A stretch of 64,000 bases of DNA, taken from the NCBI GenBank assembly GCA_963576735.1, contig OY755186.1, forward strand, positions 14,495,970-14,559,969, written 5' to 3'. The stretch is from Bedellia somnulentella. Lineage: Eukaryota; Arthropoda; Insecta; Lepidoptera; Bedelliidae. The notes under the pieces were generated by a model that made no database searches, was not told the origin of the DNA, and saw only the letters and a list, made by a program, of their open reading frames with translations. The translations under genes were made by a program, and so were the position numbers. Each line of letters opens with the position of its first letter. Within the stretch, counting starts at the first letter, position 1. This document shows positions 33,800 through 45,304 of this stretch, piece after piece.

Positions 33800-33950
33800 G
33801 GCACGCACAGATGGCGTTAGGTGTCCCAACTGTGATGTGACGTAGTGTGGGTACGCGGGAAACCGATGGATCAGGGCAGCACAGGACCGTTCGGTGTGGA
33901 GATCTTTGGGGGAGGCCTATGTCCAGCAGTGGACGTCTACTGATAATTTA
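33800..33950 (+). mobile_element. second RTE-type LINE 3' end
   Basis: GTGTGGAGATCTTTGGGGGAGGCCTATGTCCAGCAGTGG in three reading steps gives VWRSLGEAYVQQWTS, the usual C-terminus of another abundant lepidopteran RTE family. An A/T-rich tail follows. Confidence 0.6.
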
Positions 33951-34175
33951 TTTATTTAAGGCACACCAACAGCATTATATTATAACATAAATTGCATTAA
34001 CATTCATTTTAGAGTCTTGGTTAGTTATGATGCCAACAACAGTGCACATAGCATTGACATATTATATCATGACTTAAAGATCCATCTAAAATTTGATTAA
34101 AAACTATAATAAACTAAAAATGTTACTGAAAACCCGAATGAGAAAGAAGTTAGGCCATAAACGATATCTGGCACG

Positions 34176-34270
34176 GAAGCTTAAGTATGGTGTGGGCCCA
34201 ACCAGGGATTTTAACCCACGCCTGTTTGCATGAAAGGCGGATGTTCTACCTATTCAGCTATCACGGTGTT
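34176..34270 (-). other. tRNA-like SINE head remnant
   Basis: The minus strand shows an A-box-like TAGCTGAATAGGTAGAACA and a B-box-like GGTTAAAATCCC. The body of the SINE is missing. Confidence 0.45.
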
Positions 34271-34293
34271 CATAATGTTGTAATGAATAACAT

Positions 34294-34522
34294 ACATATA
34301 CTCACGGCTATAAATCCCTTAACGGGGTAGCCAGAGCTTGGGAATGAGAGATTCCTCAGCCACTTTTGGAAGTTGATTGGGGAAAAGATGGTAATAATAA
34401 ATCTTTTTGGTGACGAGTCTCCTACCACATCGCCCAAAAATCACTTAAAAAGCCCCTTAACCATTAGTCGCCTCTTACGGTAGAAATAGGGTAGTGTTAT
34501 TCTAAGCCGACCCTACACGGCA
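34294..34522 (-). mobile_element. SINE-A copy
   Basis: Flanked by a 12-bp duplication AATGAATAACAT at 34282-34293 and 34523-34534. Confidence 0.88.
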
Positions 34523-34812
34523 AATGAATAACATGTTCTGGTATATTGTGCAAAAAACGGTACCAGCTGCAGCGGGAGCAATGACTATATGCTATTTGCA
34601 CACTTAACCTTAGTCATTTTCAAATCATTGGTTGGGTTTACAAAATTAAACAACAAAAACCTTTTATAGTTTAATAAAACATATTTTTTTTTTAAAAAAA
34701 AAATATTTTACGAGGATCCATATTGGCTCACTTATTTTTGTTATCCGTATCATGGTTCAACGATAAATTAATGATTGTTATTATGGTGTTGATAATAACT
34801 TTTTTATCAGTT

Positions 34813-35854
34813 TTAGTATGACCCTCTGATTTGGAGTTGTGGTATAGAACAAACGTTATTCTTAACACATTCACCAGGGTATGCGACTTTTAAACTTGGA
34901 TTTTTCTGTATCCCGCATTTCAATGTGCATTCATTACTATAAGTACGGCCGTCTGTTCCACAAACTGGTTGAACGATAGGTACACATAAACAAGTTTCAT
35001 CTCTCGTGCACTTGCCCAGATACGCGACGGCTAGAATTGGATTCTTTTTGGTTAAACAACCTAATTCACATACATTTCTGTAGGTTTGGCCATCTGACCC
35101 GCAAACTGGGCGGTCGCCTTCTGGACAAAAGCAATCTGCGTCTTTCAAGCACGCGCCTACATGTGCAACTCTAAGGGTTGGATTTCTTTTATACGCGTTG
35201 CATTTTAATAAGCATTCGTTACTATAAGTTCTACCGTTTGAACCACAAACGGGTTTATATTCAGTGACGCAAGTGCAGCCCAAATCTGCAGGACATTCTC
35301 CTGAATAAGATTCCAACGATGGATTCTCTCTCTTGGCGCATTTGTAGAAACAAACATTCGCATATGTTTTTCCATTGGTACCGCACACTGGACTGTATAG
35401 TGGGGGACAATAGCAATAAGTATCTGCTGTTTGTTGGTTCGAACAAGAGTTTGAGTATCCTGATTGAAACGACGTATAATTTGGCTGAAAGCGAGTAGGC
35501 ACCAAATCGTTGTTGTATAAATTTCCAAATGTACCAAAAAACTGCCTTTCGTTTTGCGGGTAAAACTGGGACGTAGTGGCAACTGATATCAATAATATAA
35601 TGCCTGAAAAAAAATAACATTATTTATAATACATGCAAAAACTACAATTCTACTAATTACTATTAACTCTATTATATCGCTTGGCCTATTACAGTGAATA
35701 GCTATGAAAACCGTTATGTTAACTTACCATATTTTCCCTACTCAACTTCCAAAAGTGGCTGAGGAATTTCTAATTCCTTAGCTCTGGCTACCCCTTCTAG
35801 GGAAATATAGCCGTGAGTATATGTATGTAATAACTTACCGAAATTACGAACCAT
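34813..35854 (-). CDS. secreted four-domain Kazal-type protease inhibitor, gene 4
   Basis: The coding sequence is 35854-35839 plus 35603-34813, giving 268 residues. Exon 1 codes MVRNF plus one base, the donor is GTAAGTTA and the acceptor is TTTTTTTTCAG, phase 1. The signal peptide reads MVRNFGIILLISVATTSQ. A Tyr/Asn/Gln-rich linker leads to four Kazal domains at about residues 70-255, all with six cysteines, and a short C-terminal tail. The degenerate first domain of the other members is absent. The likely P1 residues are P, T, E and P. The 235-bp intron carries a SINE-A fragment whose target duplication includes the splice donor. A TATA box lies about 90 bp upstream of the ATG. The gene is more diverged than copies 1-3, so it is an older paralogue. 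Confidence 0.9.
35729..35830 (+). mobile_element. 5'-truncated SINE-A at the splice donor of Kazal gene 4
   Basis: A 102-bp SINE-A 3' part flanked by TAACTTACC at 35720-35728 and 35831-35839. The right copy contains the last exon base and the GTAAGTTA donor of exon 1, read on the minus strand. Confidence 0.88.
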
Positions 35855-35942
35855 TATCAAAATTGTATTTATTTAATTGAGTGCTTGTTTATGTTCTAAA
35901 GAATGTCCGGTAAGGAATGCAAGAGGTTGGTGTAGATATTGA

Positions 35943-35950
35943 ATTTTATA
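35943..35950 (-). promoter_or_regulatory. TATA box of Kazal gene 4
   Basis: TATAAAAT on the minus strand, about 90 bp upstream of the ATG. Confidence 0.5.
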
Positions 35951-36118
35951 GATGTATTTATCTGTCACAACAAAGCACGCGAGTTTTAATCGCTGTGGAA
36001 ACAAACACTATTGTTTCGGAGTAAAAGGTACATATTTCGTGAACCCTAGCGACCTGACGCAAAATCGCCGGTTATCCTTCCCAGGGGTAAAAATATCATT
36101 TATTGGTGATTACATAAA

Positions 36119-36399
36119 ATACGTGGTGTGAAAGATGATACTCATATTGTAAGAAAGATAGAAAAAGGAATGTTGAGATGGTTTTGGCATATAAAGGGAT
36201 GGATGACAGTAAATTGGTCAAAGAGAACTATAGAGCCAATGTGGAAGGTAATGTAAGTAGAGGTCGACCTCGGAGGACACATTTGGATTAAATAGAAAAT
36301 GTGCTAAAAAGACAGGTGTCTAAACTATGAAGAATAAAAGAGCGTGTATGAAAAGATTGATGGATGTGAACGAAGCTGCAGAGGTTATATATGTATGTA
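36119..36399 (+). mobile_element. RTE-like LINE 3' fragment
   Basis: Truncated and mutated copy of the RTE-like C-terminal coding end (AGAAAAAGGAATGTTGAGATG onward), ending in ATATATGTATGTAT. Confidence 0.75.
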
Positions 36400-36550
36400 T
36401 AAAAATGTGTGAATTGTCATTTTGCATTGTTTCCATATTTTTAATTTTAATTAAAATTGTATCATCACGTCTTTTGGCAACAACGGTAAAACAATAGTAT
36501 GCGCACTTTAAACCTGGATGAGCGAATAAAAACTTAAACAATTTGTGATT

Positions 36551-36896
36551 ATTTAATGTTTTTTGACATGAATTCCTCATGTGGGGATTATTACTCATAA
36601 ATAAAATATGTTATTAAAGGAAAGAAAAATTTCGACACTGGCAAAATTATGTGATAGTTAGGCGTTTCCAACATTTGCATTCTATCTGAAAAGGTAGACA
36701 AGTGGCCGTCCGAATTAGTTAAAATTCGGAGGTAGGAAACGCAAACACTACTTGAACGTGTAAAAAAGAAACAAAGGATAGAGAAATTTCGTGCTGGATG
36801 CCAACTGACACTGTAGCTCAGTTGGCAGAGCGACGGGGGCGTATACCCGAAGGTCGCGGGATCGAACCCCGCCAGTGTCGAAATTTTTCTTTCCAT
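36551..36896 (-). mobile_element. SINE-C, full copy with tRNA-like cloverleaf
   Basis: Flanked by a 14-bp duplication ACAATTTGTGATTA on both sides. It carries a tRNA-like unit at about 36809-36879 (plus strand) with a 7-bp acceptor stem GACACTG/CAGTGTC, a D arm GCTC/GAGC and a T arm GCGGG ATCGAAC CCCGC. Inverted copies of a 33-bp segment starting GTTATTAAAGGAAAG lie near both sides of the unit. The anticodon loop is not standard, so this is a SINE component, not a tRNA gene. Confidence 0.75.
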
Positions 36897-37654
36897 TAAT
36901 AACAATTTGTGATTATACAAATTTCGAATATTTACATTAAACTTCAGATATTATAGACTAAACTTTAATTCCGCGCCTCTAGCATTGAGATAGTGGGTAA
37001 AAAATACGTACGCACATACAAATGTTTCAGAAAATATGACAACAAGATTGATGTAAGAGAGGTTCGGTGGGATCATACATACAGAGAGGCGATCGTTAGT
37101 TTCTCGTCACTCTGCATGATACCCCTATGGTGGGAATGGTCTATCCACTGAGCTATCACGGTTGTTATTATTAATGGCGTGGCTAAAACTTGGGAATTAA
37201 GTTGGTATGTATGTAATATATTACAATGACACTAATTTATCACTTCATTTTGGCTTGGTGTCACCAGGGCTCTGTGCAGGATGTTTAAAAAAGATGTGAC
37301 CATCTGAGCACCTGGTTCCTTATTAGAAGTAAAATTAAACAAAATGTTAAGTTGCGATTTGCCATAAAAAAAATAAAGACATCTTTTTATTTTGAAAATA
37401 AATTATTATTTGAAATAAAAATTATTTGATTTGATTATTTAATCTTAATATTTGCGATAGAAATGTCACTTATAAATAGGTATGCTAGTCGTTTGCTACA
37501 TGTGATTCTATATTGATAATTAAAACATTTAAAAAGGATAGGAATATTTCACTGACGCACAAAATAAAGAGCAAATGTGTGTATCCGATTCCAGAGCCTA
37601 TACTTCAAAATTCAAAATTAATTACAAATAAGAATATTAATTATAGTGTTAAAA
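36897..37654. other. AT-rich spacer, weak tRNA-like remnant
   Basis: No open frame. A decayed tRNA-like stretch (ATGGTCTATCCACTGAGCTA, near 37135-37155) may be an old SINE head on the minus strand. Otherwise nothing recognised. Confidence 0.4.
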
Positions 37655-38685
37655 AATAAAGACTAAATTAGGTGATGGGGACATAAAAGGGGCTGCACAA
37701 ATGCTTTTTTCAAGCGACGCTGTGGCCCCTGATGACCAAGAGACTTTGGAGTCTTTGAGAGCAAAACATCCACTCTCACCAGAGATGCCCAGGACACCTG
37801 ATGCTCCCGATTATACCGCTCGCCCACCAGAAGCCACTCCGGCAGAGGTTCTCATTGCTATATCTTCTTTCAGAAACGGTTCTGCTGGCGGCCTCGATGG
37901 ACTGACTCCTCAGCATTTCAAAGATTTATTGAGTGTTTCCGTCGGGGAAGCCGGCAGAATACTTTTGGATGAGATAACGCAGTAAGTTAATCTCTGCCTG
38001 AGTGGTAAAGTATCTCAAACCATAACAGATCTTTTATACGGGGCGAGTCTGTGTGCTTTGAAAAAGAAAGACGGAGGTATCAGGCCAATCGCTGTGGGAA
38101 ACACTATCCGCCGGCTGGTATCCAAAATATGCTGTAAGCATGTGAAGGACATTAAAAACTACTTCCAACCTGTTCAACTAGGTTTCGGAACTGTGAAGCA
38201 GCTGTTCATAGTGTTCTTCCTGCAGCATTGCCGAAGTGACGTTCTGTTGAAAGTGGGTGTAAAGAATGCTTTCAACTCGGTTGATAGAACCGCCTTGCTG
38301 GCTGCAGTCAAAGAACAAACTCCAACTTTATACAATTACCTTTGGCAATGCTATAGCATACCTACTAAATTGATCTACCGTGGAAAATTATTAAATTCAT
38401 GTGTCGGTTGCCAGCAAGGTGACCCTCTGGGCCCAGCTATATTCAGTTTGGCTATACACCCACACATCAAAAACTTAGTCTCCAAGTTTAATGTGTGGTA
38501 CCTGGATGACGGCACCATTGGAGGCGAGGCGAAACAAGTTATAAACGATTTGAAAACAATAATAGAAGAATTAAAAAAAAATGGTCTAGATTTGAATTAT
38601 GAAAAATGTGAACTGTATTTTGGGCCAGATTTAAACAAAGAAACTGTTACAGAATTACAATCAAAATTCAATTAATTAGCCCCAG
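37655..38685 (+). pseudogene. REL-type LINE reverse transcriptase, N-terminal part
   Basis: RT of an unnamed LINE family: GGLDGLTPQHFKDL, LCLSGKVSQ, LKKKDGGIRPIAVGNTIRRL, GCQQGDPLGPAIFSL and WYLDDGTIGG, with the catalytic Asp pair. One frame runs from 37655 to 38675, broken by a TAA at 37983-37985 and a second TAA at 38673-38675. It is interrupted at CAG (38683-38685) by a DNA element and continues at 41859. The 5' end is truncated. Confidence 0.82.
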
Positions 38686-39368
38686 CGGCGCTAGTATAGC
38701 AAGTAATAACAGTCGAGATATCTCGTCTGTCGTGGCTTCCAAAATTCTCGGACTCCTCCCACTTTTGTTAGCACAGTCTTGTATGTCGAGAGAGGACGAC
38801 AAATCTTTCATGGCCGAGAAGACGTTTATTCGTTCACTTTCCGTCGGTCAATTAGGTTTTTACTTTTTATTTTAGTGTGTATTTGAGTTCATTCAAAATT
38901 AGTTGGTGTCTTTCTACCACTTTGCTTACGGCTAATTATTTTACCCATTTTAGAGGTTTATGTAGGTATATTAAATACACTCTTATATTTTTCTCGTTTC
39001 GGTATCGTTTTGGAATAGACATAACACTTAAACTTACCTATGCCACACCATACCTATACTCATGGCTATAAATCACATTATTTTGTATAAAACAGGGTAT
39101 ATATATCTAGCCAAAACTTCTCAGTTCATTTAGTTATGTATTGTTCATGTATGTACAAGTAAAGCTTCATGTAGGCATAGACACCTAAATAAGAACGTTA
39201 GGTGACCATGTTGAGCAGTACACATGATCTCTGTACCCCATCGTAAGGTTATGAATGGAGGTGCTATGACTAAACTTAGAATCACCGATGGAACTAATGC
39301 ATATTTTCTTTATTTTCAGAACATTGCGGAAAAGGAGAATCATATATATATATACCCATCTTACTTTG

Positions 39369-39616
39369 AATGTCCTCTAATAAGTATAAGAATAGTATAA
39401 AAGTGTTGCAGTTGCAAATTTGTTTTGCTAATTAAGTTTTGTTTTCTATAGTTTAATAGTGAACTACTATACTGTGTGTAACTGCAATGAGGATGTCCTC
39501 TAATAAGTATAAGAATAGTATAAAAGTGTTGCAGTTGCAACTTTGTTTTGCTAATTAAGTTTTGTTTTCTATAGTTTAATAGTGAACTACTATACTGTGT
39601 GTAACTGCAATGATGA
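39369..39616 (+). repeat. two 123-bp tandem copies
   Basis: TGTCCTCTAATAAGTATAAG starts at 39371 and again at 39494; the copies are almost identical. A second, more diverged pair of about 165-bp units follows at 40187-40450. Confidence 0.9.
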
Positions 39617-40421
39617 TGTCTTGATGAATTAAAAACATTTTAGTTAGTCAGTATTGGTAACATATTATAAGTAAGTGTATCAAATAAGACAAGCATGATA
39701 CAATAGTGCTTTAAATGCAACTCTTATTATGTGTGAGTTTTTAATAAAGTTTTGTATTATTGCTGTGTAAGTTAAAATGCTACCTCGATTATTTGTATAG
39801 CTGTGCAGTTGGGGTTAAAATATATTTATATAGCTGCATGCACTATTATAATATGGATTAATTTGGCAGTTTGTTTTAAAACATTGCTTTGTATTGTCAT
39901 TTAATAGACTACTACACTATAACTATGTGTTGCTGTTGAATAATTTTAAGATATTGCTTTGTGTGGATTTTACAAAAGTGGCTTTACTTGTGTTCGACAA
40001 TAAATATATATAATATAAATAAATGTCTTCTTTTCGTATCCTTGTTTTTTATTTCAAATACCTATTTCCTGTTATCATATATATGAACATATTGCCATCA
40101 AGTGTATCGCTAAAGCAATATATAGATTGCAACCTTGGGGCAATTTTGTTGCCCAGCATAATGCTGATGCTGTGGTAAAATAGCTGTGCCTGCATAGTTT
40201 AATAGAGTTAGAAAATTGCGGCACAATAAAAGAAGGTAAAGTTTACAAGCAACAATTTAATGATTAAATGTGAATCGAAAATTGCTCGATAATAATTATG
40301 TAAGAAAGTTCATATACCTGTAAACTGAGGCCAACACAATTGCCCTAATTGCGCCTGCGTAACTTAATAGAGCTTCAAAAAATGCAACAAAATAAAAGAA
40401 GGAAGAGTTTTGAAACAAATT

Positions 40422-40560
40422 TCAATTAATAAAATGAGAATCAATAATTAATCTTCTCTTTGCTTCACCTTGTCTCAAAAAATTTAAATTACGCTGTTGT
40501 GGGATGTTAGGTAAACCAATTTCTCTTAAATCAGGGTTCTCCACATCTGCAATCGGAAAC
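40422..40560 (-). pseudogene. last exon of a Harbinger transposase
   Basis: After an acceptor TTTTTTCAG, the open frame reads FPIADVENPDLREIGLPNIP and ends GEAKRRLIIDSHFIN before the stop. Harbinger transposases typically end with a G..KR..LI...F pattern. No upstream DDE exon is present. Confidence 0.6.
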
Positions 40561-41194
40561 CTGAAAAAATGGGGTAAATTGTATTAGTATTCTTGTCTAA
40601 GCTGTGAAGCATGTGTATGAATTTTAGTTGGTGTTAATTGAATTGTATGTATATAATTCTTATTATACCTGAAATGCAGCATAATATTGTATATTTAATG
40701 TCTTATTGCAGTTTTAACACATTGCCTTGTTTAATTAACTTTTTGTTGTATTGCTTTATGTTACTGTTTTAACACATTGCTTTGGTTAGTTATAATATAA
40801 TATAATGCTACACTTCTAATGTATGTGATGTGTTGCTTGAAGTAATTGTTAAGCCTTTTGTAAGTAGGTGTTTTGTATGTATATTACATTTTATTACTGT
40901 GTATATTGTGTTTATTCAAATAAAGGAATATTATTATTTATATCTTTCTTTCATTTACAAATACCTGCTTGTATTCTAATATGAAATACCCCTTTTCATC
41001 TTGTAGCCAAACGTATTACATAGTGTATAATCTTAAACCTTATTTTAAACATTAAACAAAATATACAGACATACCTATACTGTAAACAAATATAGTACAA
41101 TAGCACTAATGCAGTTCAACTCATGGGATGCATATGGGGCTTTTTAAGAGGTTATCTCTGTTTCTATCTTAACCAATTAACTTAAAAAAATGGT

Positions 41195-41329
41195 TTAAGA
41201 ATACTCAATTCCAATGTTCAATTCATTGTCGGGAAGCGAAAATGGATTTGAAGCATCACGAATGCTACGCCTTTGCATTTTACGCCCGGCTCGTCTCGCC
41301 AACAGGAAATTATAATAAGGAACTGCCAT
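41195..41329 (-). pseudogene. first exon of a Harbinger transposase
   Basis: From ATG at 41329 it reads MAVPYYNFLLARRAGRKMQR, then RRSIRDASNPFSLPDNE. An Arg-rich stretch and NPF.LPD are typical of Harbinger N-termini. A stop follows at 41195-41197. Confidence 0.6.
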
Positions 41330-41858
41330 TCTTGAACAAAAATAACATTTAACCCACTTGCAAAACTGTTATGATGTTATCAATTGTATAAATAACAAGA
41401 AAGACGACAATACTTAATCGTAAACAAATACTACACAATACACTTACGAATTTAAAACTTATAGAACGAAATATCAAACAGAAATATTTGGTTTTGCACA
41501 CCAAACGAAAGCAAAATAATGATAACTTGAATAAAATATTTCGATAATATTCCTTGTCGTTACCTCAATCCGACCAAGACAATAGTCGTCGACACTTCCC
41601 TTCAACCAAACGTCAAAAGAAGAGATATCCCGTCCTTATTGTGACACTGTGTTAGCAAAAGAAGAGGCTTGTCGTTACCCACGTCGAGAAAACACGAAAC
41701 CGTTCGGTCAGTGACGTCACACGCCCTTGAACGTACGCTTATTTTACATGCTGTGCTAGCGACGGTCGAGAAACGAATCTTCTCTTCGGTTGCATCGACA
41801 AAACCGTCTTTCTCGTGCGCCCCGACGTGTTTCATTACTTATCGTACTAGCACCGCAG

Positions 41859-42350
41859 GTATCAAAATATTAAATTCGGCTTCTCTTCGCCTCTTAGGTG
41901 CCCCAGTTCTGGATGATTCTATTCCAAAATTTATAGCAGAAAAAAATTCAGGAATCATCTTCTTTATTGGCACAACTTAACCCTCATGTAGCATATACAA
42001 TAATAAAGTATTGTTTGTTTGTTCCAAAATTTACTTATGTACTGAGATGTTCTGGTTTATGGAGGTAAATCTCAGTCCTTTCGGACATAGACAACGTGAT
42101 TAAAAACACTTTGATCAAAATTCTTAACATTTCCTTAAATGAACGCTGCTGGACACAAGCCACGCTCCCAATACGGTACGGTGGTATTGGCATCCGCAGC
42201 GTTTCAAGTATAGCCTTACCAGCTTTCTTATCATCTGGTTTTGCCAATAAAAATCTTTTCTTAAGCATCATTAGTAACGCTTTAAGTTCGGCAGAGATCA
42301 TTGATTTCACAGATGCTAAGAAGGTTTGGATGGATATAGTTGGTCCTACT
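41859..42350 (+). pseudogene. REL-type LINE, middle part
   Basis: Continues the frame from 38685: GIKILNSASLRLLGAPVLDD, then after a shift in an A-run, NPHVAYTIIKYC, FVPKFTYVLRCS, and SLNERCWTQATLPIRYGGIG. It ends at VGPT, where copia is inserted. Confidence 0.8.
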
Positions 42351-42543
42351 CCTGCAATTTGGGTTGGAGGAATATTTTAATATTTAATTAAAATAACAAA
42401 TTGCATTTTTATGTGTTTACACTTGCAGTATTTTATTTCGAATAATATTTACAAAGTGACATATTGTTTTTTTGACAATATAAATCAAAGATAAATAGGT
42501 AAATATTAACAGACAAATGTAGTATAAAAACCATAGATCAACA
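42351..42543 (-). repeat. copia 3' LTR
   Basis: 193 bp; on the minus strand it starts TGTTGATCTATGG and ends AATTGCAGG. Nearly identical to the other LTR. Confidence 0.9.
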
Positions 42544-42739
42544 CCTCCCCGTAATATTTAACCTAGTAAAATAAGAAAAATGAAATTGTAAAAACAAATT
42601 AGTAGACCGGCCCAAAAAATAAAATAAAATAATATAATACTGTACACGACTATACGTATCACACAAGTGAAATCTACTATTTCTATTTAACAACTAAGTT
42701 CGTGTGTAAATGTTTGTTTGTGTGGTGTAGGTACTGTTA

Positions 42740-44954
42740 CTAAGTTAAACCTAAGGCATTACTAAATTTACAATGTTTGATCTTAGGTAATGGTTTCGTG
42801 AGTACATCTGCCGTCATGTTATTTGATGAGATGTATTGCAAGTTTAGTTGATGATGAGTCACTGCATCGCGTATGAAATGATGTCTTATATCAATGTGCT
42901 TTGTACGGGAATGATAAGAGTTGTTGCGCGTTAGGGTTAGAGAGCTTTGATTATCTGAGTATATGGTGATTGGGCGTGTGATGTGAAAGAGCTCTTGTAG
43001 AAGTTCTTTAAGGTAGATTGCTTCTTTACACGCCTCACCAAGTGCCTTTATATTCCGCTTCAGTGGTGGTAAGAGCGACAGTACGCTGTTTACGTGCTTC
43101 CCATGAAATGGCTGCATCGCTCATCAAAAACGCATATCCTGTGTAGGATTTTCGGTCTATAATATTGCTTCCATAGTCAGCATCAGTATATCCTATCAGG
43201 AAGTTGTGTCCCTTTTTGTAAGTTAGCTTTAGGTCTTGCGATCCCTTTAAATACCGCAGCACACGCTTGGCGGCTTTCCAATGTTCCTCCCCGTAATGTG
43301 CATTGTACTGACTTAGGTAGGAAACTGCAAATGAAATGTCAGGTCGAGTTCCTATGGCAATGTACATTAATGAGCCGATAAGCTGTTGGTAAGGTACATC
43401 AGATGTCTCCTTATCATAAGGTCGAGGTAATTTTAAAATTGGTTCCAAGGGTGTAGAGACAGTTATGGCATCTTTCATACCAAATTTTTCTAAAACTTTA
43501 TAAATGTATGAGGACTGATCCAAAGAAATGCCATTTTCGGTTTTAGTAACTCTCATACCTAGGCAATCTGTCAAAAGACCAAGGTCCTTGACTACAAACT
43601 TATTCTTAAGATGACATTTAAATTCTTCTTTCAATTGAATGCTATTAGAAAGAAGGAAAAAATCATCAACAAATATTGCGACAATGAGAAAATCTGTTTC
43701 ACAGTATCTGTAGTACAGACAATGTTCATTAGAAGCTTGTTGCATTTTCAGCTCCGACATCGCTTCGCATACCTTTTTATTCCATTGTCTAGGTGCCTGC
43801 TTTAAGCCATAAAGTGATTTCTTTAGTAGATAAACACGAGAAGGGTCTTCTGCAAAACCTTGTGGTTGCTTCATAAAAATTTCTTCCTCCAGGTCACCAT
43901 TTAGGAAAGCAGTTTCAACATCTAAATATTCAAGCTGTAAATCATTTTGGGCAGCAAATGCTATAAGAAGTCGAATGGAAGAAAGTCGAGCAACGGGAGA
44001 AAAAGTTTCTCCATAGTCAACGCCTTCAACTTGTGTAAAGCCTTTAGCAACTAACCTGGCTTTATATTTAACAATTTCACCATTTGTATTTCTTTTAATC
44101 TTGTAAACCCACTTACTCTTGATAATTTTCCGATCTTTGGGACGATTAACTAGAGTCCAAGTTCCGTGTTTCTTTAGTGAGCTATATTCAACATTCATCG
44201 CATCAAGCCAGTACTCTTTCTGTGCATCCTGAATAGCTTGTTGATAAATTTCAGGTTCACAGTCTAAAGTAACCATTGCATTCTCTTGTAGAGGATATCT
44301 GGCAGGTGGACGTCGTATTCGCTGTGGATACCTACGTTCATTATCATCGTCGTCATTAGAAGGGTGTTCATAAATAGGTTGTGAAGGAGCATCTCCGAAT
44401 TCTACTGGTATCTTAGATTGAGTAACAATTTCATTTTCACTATGTATTGACACGTCTTGATTTGTATTTTCTGTCTCAATTGGCAGAGGTGATAATGTAG
44501 GACCTGGTGTAGAAGTAGAATGGTGAATATCAACGATTTCAGTAGTCGTTTGTGGTGATTGATGTGCTGAAAAAGGTAAAATTTGGAATCGATCTTCAAT
44601 AAAAACAACATCCCGAGCAATAATAACAGATCTCGGATTTTTAAGATCGATGAGACGATAACCTTTACTTTCGGTAGAGTAACCTACGAAAGTGTACGCG
44701 TGAGTTTTTGGATCCAGTTTAGTACGTTTTTCTTTAGGTACTAGAGCATGAGCTTCACATCCAAATACTCGTAAATGGGAAAGGTTAATTCTCCTACCTG
44801 ACCACACTTCTTCAGGTATTTTGTTTGTCAAAGACTGAGTTGGAGTGTGATTCTTAAGATAGATAGCTGTATTTACAGCTTCACCCTAAAACGCCTTGGA
44901 TAGTTTCGATTCTTGAAGCATAGTCCTCGCTTTTTCTATAATTGTACGGTTGAC
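42740..44954 (-). pseudogene. copia pol: integrase C-terminus, RT, RNase H
   Basis: VNRTIIEKARTML is the integrase end; a TAG follows at the usual AFWGEA position. Next are HLRVFGCEAHALVPKEKRTK, KSKWVYKIKR, KARLVAKGFTQ, YLDVETAFLNGDL and AIFVDDFFLL (the RT catalytic pair). Then come GYTDADYGS and, after a one-base insertion near 43040, KEAIYLKELL, IYSDNQSSL and HIDIRHHFIRD of RNase H. The stop lies at 42740. Confidence 0.88.
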
Positions 44955-45304
44955 TCGCAGGCTGATTACGTATCTCAGTCGCACAATTATTGAGGCGAAA
45001 ATTTAGTCAATATCGCTGCCAAAACGACATTTCGTATTACGCAACACATAACCAAACACTGACCACGCAGTCGATCTTGTGCGCCACCTACAGAACGACT
45101 GGGAAAATAAAAGTGCATCGCTTCCGATACAAAACAACAGCGTTGGTATTACATAACACAGCGCACGGGTGTCTCTCTTCTAAGAATTTTTTTCTCCACC
45201 GCCATCTTTGATTTCCCCGCGATACTATGGCCTGAAGTTGGCAATGTGTGAAGTTAGACGCACAACCCAACAGAACAGCGCCGGCGCCGCCATATTGTAA
45301 ATTG

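Larger units (their letters stand above)
38686..41855 (-). mobile_element. internally deleted PIF/Harbinger transposon
   Basis: TIRs of about 30 bp (CGGCGCTAGTA on the left; the right end, reversed, reads CGGTGCTAGTA) are flanked by a 3-bp CAG duplication at 38683-38685 and 41856-41858. A 3-bp duplication is the PIF/Harbinger norm. Removing the element with one CAG restores the host LINE frame (LAPGIK). Only terminal exons of the transposase remain, on the minus strand. The centre is AT-rich with tandem repeats. Confidence 0.8.

Noticed and set aside
36809..36879. Functional tRNA gene (good acceptor, D and T arms)
   Set aside because: The anticodon loop has the wrong length and no U33-anticodon pattern, and the same unit recurs inside SINE-C copies at 61.6-62.0 kb.
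41602..41980. Overlapping frames at 41602-41835 (minus) and 41669-41980 (plus) as a small host gene
   Set aside because: They span the TIR of the Harbinger derivative and the REL-type LINE; only the GIKILNSASLRLL part is real LINE coding sequence.
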